In this document: one piece after another, positions 28,925-37,282 of the stretch
Position numbering within the stretch: position 1 is the stretch's first letter
How the letters are laid out: each line of letters begins with the position of its first letter
Assembly (NCBI RefSeq): GCF_029868625.1
Contig: NZ_JARWOJ010000178.1
Coordinates: 1-52,889, forward strand
Length of the DNA stretch: 52,889 nt
Reading direction: 5' to 3'
DNA from: Nocardia neocaledoniensis
GTDB taxonomy: Bacteria; Actinomycetota; Actinomycetes; Mycobacteriales; Mycobacteriaceae
Translations under genes and position numbers: made by a program
Notes under the pieces: model-generated
Databases searched by the model: none
Seen by the model: only the letters and a program-made list of their open reading frames with translations
What the model was told of the DNA's origin: nothing

Positions 28925-30345
28925 GCCTTCTCCCCTTCCGGAACGGCGAATTTCCAGCTGTCCCTGCGATTTCGGTAGAACAGATACGGAATGAGCAGGC
29001 CGACGATGCCCATGCCGCCGCCGACGATGAGCACATACACCCACGGACTGCCCGCGCCGAATTGTGAGGGTGGCACGAAACCGATGGCGAACGCGGCGAT
29101 CGAGGACGCGGCGCCGAGCGCGCACAGCGCCAGCAACGCGGGCGCGCGATAACCACGGGGATGATCGGGATCGTCTCTGCGTAGTTTCGCCGCCGCCGCG
29201 AACATCAGCACATACATGATCAGATACACCTGCGTGGTGATCACCGACAGAATCCAGTACGCGCTGGAGACATTCGGGATGAACGCGTACAGCAGCGCGA
29301 TCAGGGTGGTGAAAATGCCCTGGGCCACCAGCATGTTCTGCTGCACGCCGTGTTTGTTGAGCCGGGTCAGGATCGGCGGCAGATAGCCCTCGCTGCGCCC
29401 GATCAGCAACAGGCCCTTCGACGGCCCGGCCAGCCAGGTGAGCATGCCACCGAGCGCGGCCGCCACCAGCGCGATGCCGACGATCGGCGTCAGGAAACCG
29501 ACCCCGAAATGGCTGAAGAATCCGTCGAAGGCCTGCATCACGCCCGCGGTGAGACTCAGGCTCGCCGAGGGGACGACCCAGCTGATCGCCAGCGCGGGCA
29601 GAATGAAGATCACCAGCACCAGCCCCATGGCCAGGAACATCGCCTTCGGGAATTCCTTGGCCGGATTCCTCAGCGACGACACGTGCACCGCGTTCATCTC
29701 CATGCCCGCGTAGGACAGGAAGTTGTTGACGATCAGCACCAGGCTGGCCAGGCCCGTCCACGCGGGCAGCAGGTGACTCGAATCCATCGGCGCCGCAGAC
29801 GGATTGCCCTGCGCGAGGAACACAAGGCCGAGCACCACGAGTACCGTTCCCGGGATCAGCGTGCCGATCACCAGGCCCATACTCGACAGGCCCGCCACCG
29901 TCTTGGTGCCCTGCGAGGACACGTACACGCCCGCCCAATAGACGGTGATGATCACGATCGCCACATACAGACCGTTGGACGCCAGCGACGGATGAATGAT
30001 GTAGGCGAAAGTGCTCGCGACATAGGCGAGCAGGCTCGGGTAGTAGAAGATCGTCATGGCGAACTGGCACCAGACGGCGAGAAAGCCGAGCGGCTTGTTC
30101 AGCCCGTCGCCCACCCATTTGTAGACGCCGCCCTCCCAGCCCGACGCCAATTCCGCCGCGACCAGCGAGGTCGGGAGCAGGAAGAGAATCGCGGGGATCA
30201 CATACAGGAAGACACAGGCCAATCCGTAGACGGCCATGGTGGGGGCCGAGCGGAGGCTGGCCACCGAACTCGTGGTCATCAGCGCCAATGTGACCCAGGA
30301 CAGATACTTCGTCGTCGTCGCGGCTTTCGTCGCGGTGCCCGTCAT
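28921..30345 (-). CDS. APC-family amino acid antiporter, GadC-like
   Basis: 474-aa transporter with about twelve helices, including LSWVTLALMTTSSVASLRSAP and the GWEGGVYKWVGDGL loop typical of the glutamate:GABA antiporter branch. It sits divergent from glutamate decarboxylase, so glutamate in / GABA out is the natural assignment. ATG at 30345 is chosen because AGGAGG stands eight bases upstream; an in-frame start at 30372 would add nine residues. The C-terminal tail after YRNRRDSWKFAVPEGEKA is short, lacking the long plug of E. coli GadC. Confidence 0.88.
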   Translation of the reverse strand: MTGTATKAATTTKYLSWVTLALMTTSSVASLRSAPTMAVYGLACVFLYVIPAILFLLPTSLVAAELASGWEGGVYKWVGDGLNKPLGFLAVWCQFAMTIFYYPSLLAYVASTFAYIIHPSLASNGLYVAIVIITVYWAGVYVSSQGTKTVAGLSSMGLVIGTLIPGTVLVVLGLVFLAQGNPSAAPMDSSHLLPAWTGLASLVLIVNNFLSYAGMEMNAVHVSSLRNPAKEFPKAMFLAMGLVLVIFILPALAISWVVPSASLSLTAGVMQAFDGFFSHFGVGFLTPIVGIALVAAALGGMLTWLAGPSKGLLLIGRSEGYLPPILTRLNKHGVQQNMLVAQGIFTTLIALLYAFIPNVSSAYWILSVITTQVYLIMYVLMFAAAAKLRRDDPDHPRGYRAPALLALCALGAASSIAAFAIGFVPPSQFGAGSPWVYVLIVGGGMGIVGLLIPYLFYRNRRDSWKFAVPEGEKA

Positions 30346-30434
30346 CAACGCTGCCTCCTGCTGTGAATGCACAACTAGCGGAAACCCTTGATCAACTGCT
30401 CACGCATAGTAACCGCCGAGCATCCTCCAGATAC

Positions 30435-30461
30435 GCTCGAATCGAGCACTTTCGCGCGAAA
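30435..30461. promoter_or_regulatory. Two adjacent palindromes in the gadC-gadB divergent region
   Basis: GCTCGAATCGAGC (30435-30447) is a perfect 6-1-6 inverted repeat and TTTCGCGCGAAA (30450-30461) a perfect 12-base palindrome; two bases separate them. They lie in the 175-base region between the antiporter and decarboxylase genes, where both promoters must be. They are likely sites for one or two dimeric regulators; no regulator gene is adjacent. Confidence 0.6.
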
Positions 30462-30520
30462 TCGTTGCAGAATTCCGTTGGAGCTAACACCTGGCAGTGC
30501 ACCCCCTGACTGGAGCCCCC

Positions 30521-31921
30521 ATGGCCGAGAATCCGGATCCCCACGACCTTTTCAGCCTTCCCGGTTTCACCCGCCCCGCACCGCACGGCGGCTTTCCCGC
30601 CTACGAGCTCTTCCCCGAGGTCGCCTACGAGATCGTCCACGACGAACTGTTGCTCGACGGCGTCGCCCGCATGAACCTGGCCACCTTCTGCACCACCTGG
30701 ATCGACGAACCCGCCCGCAGGCTGATGGCGGAGTCGCTGGACAAGAACATCGTCGACAAGGACGAATACCCCCAGACCGCCGAGCTCGAGCACCGCTGCG
30801 TCCGGATGCTCGCCGACCTGTGGCACGCGCCCGACCCGGCGACCACCCTCGGCACGTCCACCACCGGTTCCAGCGAGGCCGCGATCCTCGGCGGGCTGGC
30901 GGCCAAGTTCCGCTGGCGGGCGCGCGGCGGGACCGGCACCCCGAACCTGGTGAGCGGCCCGGTCCAGGTGTGCTGGGAGAAGTTCGCCCGCTACTTCGAT
31001 GTCGAGCTGCGGCAGGTGCCCCTGCGCGGCGACCGCTACACCCTGCATCCCGACGACCTGGCGACCTACTGCGACGCGAACACCATCGCGGTGGTGCCGA
31101 CCTTCGGCCAGACATTCACCGGTTTGTTCGAGGAAGTCGCCGCGATCAGCGCGGCCCTCGACCGACTCCACGCGAACGGCGGACCGGACATCCCGATCCA
31201 CGTCGACGCGGCCAGCGGCGGCTTCCTCGGACCGTTCACGGCCCCGGATCTGGTGTGGGACTTCCGGTTACCGCGAGTGAAGTCGATCAACGCCTCCGGT
31301 CACAAGACCGGGCTCGCGCCGCTCGGTGTCGGCTGGGTGGTGTGGCGCGAGGCCGCCGACCTGCCGAGGGAACTGGTCTTCGACGTCGACTACCTCGGCG
31401 GCCACATGCCGACCTTCAACCTCAACTTCTCCCGGCCCGGTGGCCAGGTGATCACCCAGTACTACGACTTCATCCGGCTCGGCCGCGCCGGCTACACCCG
31501 CGTGCAGTCCGCGATCTATCTGGTCGCCCGGCATTTCGCCGAGGGGCTGCGCGCGCTGGGACCGTTCGAGCTGATCCACGCCGGCGAGCCCGAGCGGGGC
31601 ATCACGGCGGTGGCGTGGCGGCTGGCCGACGGCGCCGACTACAACCTCTACGACCTGTCCGATCGGCTGCGGGTCCGTGGCTGGCTCATCGCCGCCTATC
31701 CGCTGCCCGCCGATCGGCAGGACGAGACCATCATGCGGGCGGTGTTCCGGCACGGCTTCACCGTCGACATGGTCCAGTTGCTGCTCGCCGACATCCGGCG
31801 CGGCCTGCGCCAGCTCTCGGACAACCCCCGGCGCACCCCGCTGACCAGAGCGGAAGCGGGCGGGTTCACCCACGACGCCAGGCCGGAGGTGCCGGAACAA
31901 GGGCCACCGCCGCGCGCGTAA
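30521..31921 (+). CDS. gadB: Glutamate decarboxylase
   Basis: PLP enzyme converting glutamate to GABA and CO2 with uptake of a proton. 466 aa from the ATG at 30521 (TGGAG five to six bases upstream), the same length as E. coli GadB. Key features: LGTSTTGSSEAAILGGLA, HVDAASGGF with the pyridine-binding Asp229, and SGHK with the Schiff-base Lys262 followed by GLAPLGVGW. The C-terminal tail is Pro-rich and unlike the E. coli tail that controls pH activity, so pH regulation may differ. Together with the divergent antiporter it makes a glutamate-dependent acid-resistance system. Confidence 0.95.
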   Translation: MAENPDPHDLFSLPGFTRPAPHGGFPAYELFPEVAYEIVHDELLLDGVARMNLATFCTTWIDEPARRLMAESLDKNIVDKDEYPQTAELEHRCVRMLADLWHAPDPATTLGTSTTGSSEAAILGGLAAKFRWRARGGTGTPNLVSGPVQVCWEKFARYFDVELRQVPLRGDRYTLHPDDLATYCDANTIAVVPTFGQTFTGLFEEVAAISAALDRLHANGGPDIPIHVDAASGGFLGPFTAPDLVWDFRLPRVKSINASGHKTGLAPLGVGWVVWREAADLPRELVFDVDYLGGHMPTFNLNFSRPGGQVITQYYDFIRLGRAGYTRVQSAIYLVARHFAEGLRALGPFELIHAGEPERGITAVAWRLADGADYNLYDLSDRLRVRGWLIAAYPLPADRQDETIMRAVFRHGFTVDMVQLLLADIRRGLRQLSDNPRRTPLTRAEAGGFTHDARPEVPEQGPPPRA

Positions 31922-31944
31922 TCGCCGATGCGCGCGGCGGTGGC
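31903..31944. terminator. Bidirectional terminator hairpin
   Basis: GCCACCGCCGCGCGC (31903-31917) and GCGCGCGGCGGTGGC (31930-31944) form a perfect 15-bp stem around a 12-base loop. It overlaps the last codons of gadB and ends two bases from the convergent DUF2334 gene. Confidence 0.8.
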
Positions 31945-31946
31945 GG

Positions 31947-32648
31947 TCAGGCAGCCTTGGCCGCGGTGAACGGTTCCCAGCGGTACACGTCGCTGCGCGC
32001 GCCGTGGTAGAGCGCGAGGTCGACGGCGTCGAGCATCGCCTGGCGCGGGCCCGAGCGCTGCAGCTGCGCGGCCGAGATCGCCAGGCGCAGGATGCCGCCC
32101 CGGCGGGCCGTGCGGGCGGCGCCCATCACCAGGGCCCGACACCACCACGGTTCGGCGCGGAAACCCTCGCCGATCCCGTACACCCTGGCCTTGCTCGTCG
32201 TGGCGCGTTCGAGGTCGGTGATGGTGGTCAGGCCGAGCGCGAGCCGGAAACCCACGTCGGGCAGGGCCGCCAGCGCGCCTGCCGAGGCGTCCCAGCGCGG
32301 CGCCGCGAACAGCCGGGTGCGCAGCTCCACCTGCTCCATCACACGGTCGGCCGCCTTGAGCCGCAGCGTGGCCTCGTGCCGCGGCAGGCTCGCGAACTCG
32401 GCCCGCCTGCGCTTGGTCGCGGCCTGGTCGTACCCGTGCAGCACGATCGCGTCGCCCTCGTGGCGCCTGCCACGCAGCCACGACTGCGTCGCCGGATCGT
32501 CGACCAGCCGGTACTTGCCCTTCAGCCGGGGCGCGACCAGCAGCGACAGCCGCACCTCCCGCTGGTCCATCTCGGCCGCGAACTCGATCGCGGCGTCGCG
32601 GGTGGTGTCCCGGATCCCCGACACGGAAACGATCAGCTCAGCGTTCAT
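31947..32648 (-). CDS. DUF2334 polysaccharide-deacetylase-like protein
   Basis: 233 aa. LIVSVSGIRDTTRDAAIEFAAEMDQREVRLSLLVAP, then GDAIVLHGYDQ and FAAPRWDAS correspond to the DUF2334 branch of the NodB-like fold (Asp/His metal motif replaced or modified: HGYD). No signal peptide. Substrate unknown. It converges with gadB and is followed upstream by oligopeptidase B on the same strand. Confidence 0.75.
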   Translation of the reverse strand: MNAELIVSVSGIRDTTRDAAIEFAAEMDQREVRLSLLVAPRLKGKYRLVDDPATQSWLRGRRHEGDAIVLHGYDQAATKRRRAEFASLPRHEATLRLKAADRVMEQVELRTRLFAAPRWDASAGALAALPDVGFRLALGLTTITDLERATTSKARVYGIGEGFRAEPWWCRALVMGAARTARRGGILRLAISAAQLQRSGPRQAMLDAVDLALYHGARSDVYRWEPFTAAKAA

Positions 32649-32723
32649 GGACCAACGGTGTCAGCCCCAGGTGACACCCGCGTGCTGCACCGATGACGCC
32701 CCGACGAACATCACCGCACGCCT

Positions 32724-34874
32724 CTAGACGCCGGACAGACCGACCTTGTCGAGGACCCAGGCGTACTCGAAGGCGACTTCCTTCCACTTCTCGTAACGGC
32801 CGCTGACACCGCCGTGACCTGCGCTCATCTCCGTCTTCAGCAGCAGTTCGCTGTCGCCGGTCTTGGTGTCGCGCAGCTTGGCGACCCACTTGGCCGGTTC
32901 CACGTAGAGCACGCGGGTGTCGTTGAGGCTGGTGATGGCCAGGATGGCGGGATAGTCCTTGGCCTCGACATTCTCGTACGGCGAGTAGGACTTCATGTAC
33001 TCGTAGACGTCCTTGTCCGCCAACGGGTTTCCCCACTCGTCCCACTCGATCACGGTCAGCGGGAGCGACGGGTCGAGGATCGAGGTGAGTGGGTCGACGA
33101 ACGGCACATTGGCCAGGACGCCGGCGAACAGCTCCGGCGCCAGGTTGGCCACCGCGCCGACCAGCAGACCGCCCGCACTGCCACCGTCGGCGATCAGCCG
33201 GTCCGCGGCGGTCACGCCGGAGTCGATGAGATGCTGTGCGCAGGAGACGAAGTCGGTGAAGGTGTTCTTCTTGCTCAGCGTCTTGCCGTGCTCGTACCAG
33301 AGCCTGCCCATCTCGCCGCCGCCGCGCACGTGCGCCACCGCGAACACCATCCCGCGATCGAGCAGCGAGAGCCGCGACACCGAGAAGGACGGGTCGATGC
33401 TCGCCTCGTAGGAGCCGTAGCCGTAGAGCAGCGTGGCCTTCGGGCCGTCGGCGGGAAGATCGCGGCGCTTGATGATCGAGATCGGAATCCGGGTGCCGTC
33501 GGCAGCCACCGCCCAATCACGGTGCTGTTCATAGTCTTTCGGCTCGTAACCACCGAGAACGGGCTGCTCCTTGCGCAGCAGCAGTTCACCAGTGGTCGGC
33601 ACATAGTCGAACACCTGCATCGGGGTGATGAACGAGGTGACCCCGACCCGCAGCGTCGGCTGCTCCCACTCCGGGCTGGAACCCGCACCGGCGGAGAACA
33701 ATTCGAGCCCGAAATCGAGCTCGGTGAGCTCGCCGTACCCGTCGGCGGTGAGCGGCCACACCGACAGCCGGGGCAGCGCGTCGCGCCGGTAGCTGAGCAC
33801 CAGGTGGTTGGCGAAGGCGTCGATGTCCTCGAGCCGCACATCCTCGCGGTGTCCGACCAGGATGGTCATGTCCGACGGGTCGTCGGCGGGCGCCTCGGCC
33901 AGGACGAAGTTCTCCGCCTTCACCCCGTCGACCACGTCGTTGTGCAGGATCAGGAAGCGGTCCTCGCCGCCGATCACCGCGTGCTCGGCCGAGTACTCGA
34001 CGCCCTCGCGGCGCGCGAGCAACACCCGGAACTCGCCCTCGGGGTTGTCGGACTCGAGCACCCAGCCCTCGGTGGTGATCTTGGAGCCGAGCCAGATCAT
34101 CAGATACTTCTCGGAGCGGGTGGCGCCCACGCTCACCCAGTAGCGCTCGTCGGGCTCGTGGAACACCGTGACGTCGGCGTCGGACGCGGTGCCGACGCGG
34201 TGCCGCCACACGGTGTCGGGCCGCCAGGACTCGTCGACGGTCTGATAGAAGATGTGCGTCCCGTCCAGCGACCAGGTCGCGCCGGGCGCCGCGCCCGCCA
34301 CCTCGTCGGGCAGCAGCTCACCGGTGCGCAGGTCCTTGATGCGCAACGTGTAGCGCTCGTCGCCGGTGCTGTCGACAGAGTAGGCCAGCAGATTGCCGTC
34401 GTGGCTCAGCGAGAAGGCGCCCAGCGCGAAGAAGTCGAGGCCCTCGGCGAGGACGTTGCTGTCGAGCAGCACCTGTTCGCCCTCGATCACCGTGTCGACC
34501 TCGAGCTGCGGCGGGGTCCAGGCATCGATGCCTTCGGCGGTCGCGTCGATCGGACAGCGGCAGTGCACCCCGTATTGCTTGCCCTCGAAGCTGCGCGAGT
34601 AGTACCAGTACTCGCCCAGCCGCGTCGGCACCGACAGGTCGGTCTCCTGGGTGCGCGCCTTGATCTCGTCGAAGATCTTGTCCCGCAGCGGCTGCAGCTG
34701 GCCCGTCCGCGCCTCGGTGTACGCGTTCTCGGCCTCCAGGTACGCGATGACCTCGGGGTTCTCCTTGTCCCGTAGCCACTCGTACTCGTCGACGAACGTA
34801 TCGCCGTGGTGCACCCGCTCGGTGGGCACCTTCTTCGCGCTCGGCGCCGACACCGTCACATTCTCGCCAGCCAT
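32724..34874 (-). CDS. ptrB: S9-family oligopeptidase B (protease II)
   Basis: 716-aa cytosolic serine peptidase that cuts short peptides after Arg/Lys. N-terminal propeller of about 400 residues, then the catalytic domain with Ser566 in GGSAGG, Asp652 in LNDTRV and His687 in AGHGG. EYEWLRDKENPEV near the N-terminus and YGYGSYEASIDPSFSVSRLSLLDRG are family signatures. ATG at 34874 preferred; the GTG at 34904 adds ten residues. In M. tuberculosis, as recalled, the gene is split (ptrBa/ptrBb); here it is intact. Confidence 0.93.
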   Translation of the reverse strand: MAGENVTVSAPSAKKVPTERVHHGDTFVDEYEWLRDKENPEVIAYLEAENAYTEARTGQLQPLRDKIFDEIKARTQETDLSVPTRLGEYWYYSRSFEGKQYGVHCRCPIDATAEGIDAWTPPQLEVDTVIEGEQVLLDSNVLAEGLDFFALGAFSLSHDGNLLAYSVDSTGDERYTLRIKDLRTGELLPDEVAGAAPGATWSLDGTHIFYQTVDESWRPDTVWRHRVGTASDADVTVFHEPDERYWVSVGATRSEKYLMIWLGSKITTEGWVLESDNPEGEFRVLLARREGVEYSAEHAVIGGEDRFLILHNDVVDGVKAENFVLAEAPADDPSDMTILVGHREDVRLEDIDAFANHLVLSYRRDALPRLSVWPLTADGYGELTELDFGLELFSAGAGSSPEWEQPTLRVGVTSFITPMQVFDYVPTTGELLLRKEQPVLGGYEPKDYEQHRDWAVAADGTRIPISIIKRRDLPADGPKATLLYGYGSYEASIDPSFSVSRLSLLDRGMVFAVAHVRGGGEMGRLWYEHGKTLSKKNTFTDFVSCAQHLIDSGVTAADRLIADGGSAGGLLVGAVANLAPELFAGVLANVPFVDPLTSILDPSLPLTVIEWDEWGNPLADKDVYEYMKSYSPYENVEAKDYPAILAITSLNDTRVLYVEPAKWVAKLRDTKTGDSELLLKTEMSAGHGGVSGRYEKWKEVAFEYAWVLDKVGLSGV

Positions 34875-34945
34875 GCGCTCCACCGTAGCCGTAGCCGTGG
34901 TCACCGGCCCGCCAACTCGGCCACGCCACGAACTGCGCCGTTCAC

Positions 34946-34951
34946 TAGATT
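34946..34951 (+). promoter_or_regulatory. -10 element TAGATT, leaderless start
   Basis: TAGATT ends six bases before the ATG at 34958, with no ribosome site. Confidence 0.55.
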
Positions 34952-34957
34952 GGGTCG

Positions 34958-35998
34958 ATGCGCACGATCATCGCCCTCCGCCTCGGCCTCGCCGTCGCGG
35001 CGCTGTGGGCGAGTACACCGGTGGCCTCGGCCGCCGTTCCGCTCGGCCACGCCGGTACGCCGCCGCCGTCTGCCGCGTTCACGAATGTGTTCCTGACCTG
35101 GGACGGACGGACCGAGACCCTGATCATCGACCCGTCGATCCAGGCGGAATCCGAGCAGGTCGCGGTGATCGTTCCGACGCCGAGCCCGGCGATCACGACA
35201 CCCGTCGGCACCGGTTTCTTCGGCGAGCTGGCCGATCTCACCGCCCCCGAAGTCGTCGTGGAACGGCACTGGTTCACCACCGCCGAACCGCCGCAGGCCC
35301 AGCAGTTCATCAGTGTCTTCGGCGGGATGTCGCCACCCGGCCCGCCGCACACGTCCGGCTCGCTCGCCGCGGTCGACGCCTGGCTCGCCGCCCGTGACAT
35401 CACCGTCGACGCCACGACGCTCGAGACGCTCGAGCAGTACCGGCGGGACGGCTGGTCGTTCACCGCCGTCCAGCTCGGCGCGATCGAGTACGGCGGCATG
35501 ACCTTCGAGAACCCGGACGGGCACGTCTCGACGGAACCGTTCCTGCTCCGCTTCGACACCGATCGGCTGATCTACCCGATGCGGGCCGACCGTGGCGCCC
35601 CTGGACCGATGGCGACCAAGATGTACGTGTTGGCCGAGCATCGACTCGCACGGGCGGATGCCGATGCCCATCAGCACAACGTCGACATCGAGTTCGCCGG
35701 ACGCCTCGCGCCGACCGACCGGGCGCTGCTGAACGAACCGATCCAGCGCGGCCACGACTACCTGACGGTCCTCACCACCACCGTCGCCGCGCCGTCGACG
35801 ATCACGTCCGATGCCACCTTCGTCCGAGCAGCGAGCGATGAATCGTTCCGCCAGACCGTCACCCTCGTCGAGAACGTCGAGCTCTTCGGAGTGCCGCGCG
35901 GCTGGGTGTTCGTCGGCATCGGCCTCGCCGCTTCCGCCCTGGTCGGGGTCGTCGTGAGTCGACGCCGCGCCGACACCGACGCCTCGGCAACGTCCTGA
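34958..35998 (+). CDS. DUF2330 membrane-anchored protein, copy 1
   Basis: 346 aa with a signal peptide (MRTIIALRLGLAVAALWASTPVASAA), a large extracellular domain and one C-terminal helix (GWVFVGIGLAASALVGVVVS) before an Arg-rich end. Shared DUF2330 stretches are VAVIVPTPSPA, ADLTAPEVVVERHWF and RFDTDRLIYPMR. Unlike the next gene, the mature N-terminus lacks the CACGG motif. Function unknown. Tandem with copy 2, 206 bases downstream, each with its own leaderless promoter. Confidence 0.82.
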   Translation: MRTIIALRLGLAVAALWASTPVASAAVPLGHAGTPPPSAAFTNVFLTWDGRTETLIIDPSIQAESEQVAVIVPTPSPAITTPVGTGFFGELADLTAPEVVVERHWFTTAEPPQAQQFISVFGGMSPPGPPHTSGSLAAVDAWLAARDITVDATTLETLEQYRRDGWSFTAVQLGAIEYGGMTFENPDGHVSTEPFLLRFDTDRLIYPMRADRGAPGPMATKMYVLAEHRLARADADAHQHNVDIEFAGRLAPTDRALLNEPIQRGHDYLTVLTTTVAAPSTITSDATFVRAASDESFRQTVTLVENVELFGVPRGWVFVGIGLAASALVGVVVSRRRADTDASATS

Positions 35999-36192
35999 CT
36001 CATCACCTGATCGACCCCGCAGGCTCGGAGTGACTCGACGTCGGTGGCGTGGCGCCGGGCGGTGGCGGCCGAAGCTCAGCGTCGAGGTGTCACCGGCGTG
36101 CTGTCGCGGACGAGCTCTGGCATCGATCGGTGGCGTCCGGAGTCGTTGGGCGGGTGGGTATTTCTACGGATTGCCGGAGCGCCGGGAGGACG

Positions 36193-36198
36193 TAACCT
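36193..36198 (+). promoter_or_regulatory. -10 element TAACCT, leaderless start
   Basis: TAACCT ends six bases before the ATG at 36205. The preceding gap (35999-36192) shows no gene. Confidence 0.5.
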
Positions 36199-36204
36199 GC
36201 TGCC

Positions 36205-37236
36205 ATGGGGATGTGTGACAGTGTTCGAGCACTCGTGGTGACCGCCGGGGTGGTGCTGGCGACGGGTGCCGCGGCGCTGACACCGGCGACGGCGTGCGCC
36301 TGCGGCGGCGTCGTCGGCCGGGGCGACTCGGCGCAGGTCGACGGCGAGACCGCGGTGCTCGGCTGGGACGGGCGCCGCGAGTCGGTGCTGATGCGCCTGG
36401 ACATGCGCTTCGAGGGTGCCGACGCGGCCCTGATCATGCCGACGCCGACACCGGCGACCGTCACGGCGGGCAGTTCCGCCGCGTTCGCCGAGCTGTCCCG
36501 GCTGACCGCACCGGAGGTGGTCACCGACCGTCGCTGGTTCGGCAGCGACACCGGCGAGACCTCGGGCGCCGCGCCGGGCTCCGGCCCGGAGGTCCTCGGA
36601 CGGGTGCAGCTCGGACCGCTGGAGGCGACGACCCTGCGCGGTGGCGATCTGACCGGGGTCAGGGAGTGGTTGGACGCCAACGGCTATCAGCTGCGGCCGG
36701 AGGTCAGCGCGACCCTGGAGCCCTATCTGCGCGAGGGCTGGTCGTTCGTGGCCATGCGCCTGACCAGCGCGGCTCCCCTCTCGGGCGCGCTCGATCCGGT
36801 CCGTCTCACCTTCGACACGGATCGGCTGATCTATCCGATGCGCATGTCCGCCGCCGCGACCAAGCCGCAGTCGGTGCGGCTGTACGTCTTCAGCGACCAC
36901 CGCGTCACGCGCACCGACCCGGACGCCGCGGCGCAGTCCACGTTCACCGAATTCGCTTCGCCCGTGGGCGAACTCACCGATCCTGACCTGGTGTCGCTGG
37001 CCGCGGGGAAGAACTACCTCACCCAGCTCTCCGTGCGGATCACCCAGCCGTCGGCCATCACCAGCGACTTCACGCTCGGCGCCGCGCCGGACGACACGAT
37101 CGTGCGCGACCGGGTCGAGCGCACGGAGTACGTCGAAATCCTGGGCTTCCCGGCGGGGTACGTGCTGATCATCGTCGGGCTGTCGATCGTCGGTGTAGGC
37201 GCGGGCGCGGTATTGCGCCGCCGATCCACCCGATAA
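36205..37236 (+). CDS. DUF2330 membrane-anchored protein, copy 2
   Basis: 343-aa paralogue of the previous gene. Signal peptide followed directly by the family motif CACGGVV, then EGADAALIMPTPTPA, SRLTAPEVVTDRRWF, EGWSFVAMRL, TFDTDRLIYPMRM and a C-terminal helix (GYVLIIVGLSIVGVGAGAVL). The two cysteines at the mature N-terminus may form a disulfide or a lipid-modified end. Function unknown. Confidence 0.84.
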   Translation: MGMCDSVRALVVTAGVVLATGAAALTPATACACGGVVGRGDSAQVDGETAVLGWDGRRESVLMRLDMRFEGADAALIMPTPTPATVTAGSSAAFAELSRLTAPEVVTDRRWFGSDTGETSGAAPGSGPEVLGRVQLGPLEATTLRGGDLTGVREWLDANGYQLRPEVSATLEPYLREGWSFVAMRLTSAAPLSGALDPVRLTFDTDRLIYPMRMSAAATKPQSVRLYVFSDHRVTRTDPDAAAQSTFTEFASPVGELTDPDLVSLAAGKNYLTQLSVRITQPSAITSDFTLGAAPDDTIVRDRVERTEYVEILGFPAGYVLIIVGLSIVGVGAGAVLRRRSTR

Positions 37237-37240
37237 CGCG

Positions 37241-37274
37241 CGACGACCCGGCTCGCGAAGGGGCCGGGTCGTCG
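37241..37274. terminator. Bidirectional terminator hairpin
   Basis: CGACGACCCGGC (37241-37252) and GCCGGGTCGTCG (37263-37274) form a perfect 12-bp stem with a 10-base loop between the converging DUF2330 and esterase genes. Confidence 0.8.
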
Positions 37275-37282
37275 AAGAACTG

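Noticed and set aside
28925..30118. 543-aa frame joining the small gad protein with upstream sequence
   Set aside because: The upstream part is an out-of-frame reading of the antiporter gene; the ATG at 28924 is coupled to the antiporter stop.
36030..36241. Small plus-strand frames in the gap between the DUF2330 genes
   Set aside because: Trp/Arg-rich translations with no start signals; the -10 element and ATG of DUF2330 copy 2 lie within.
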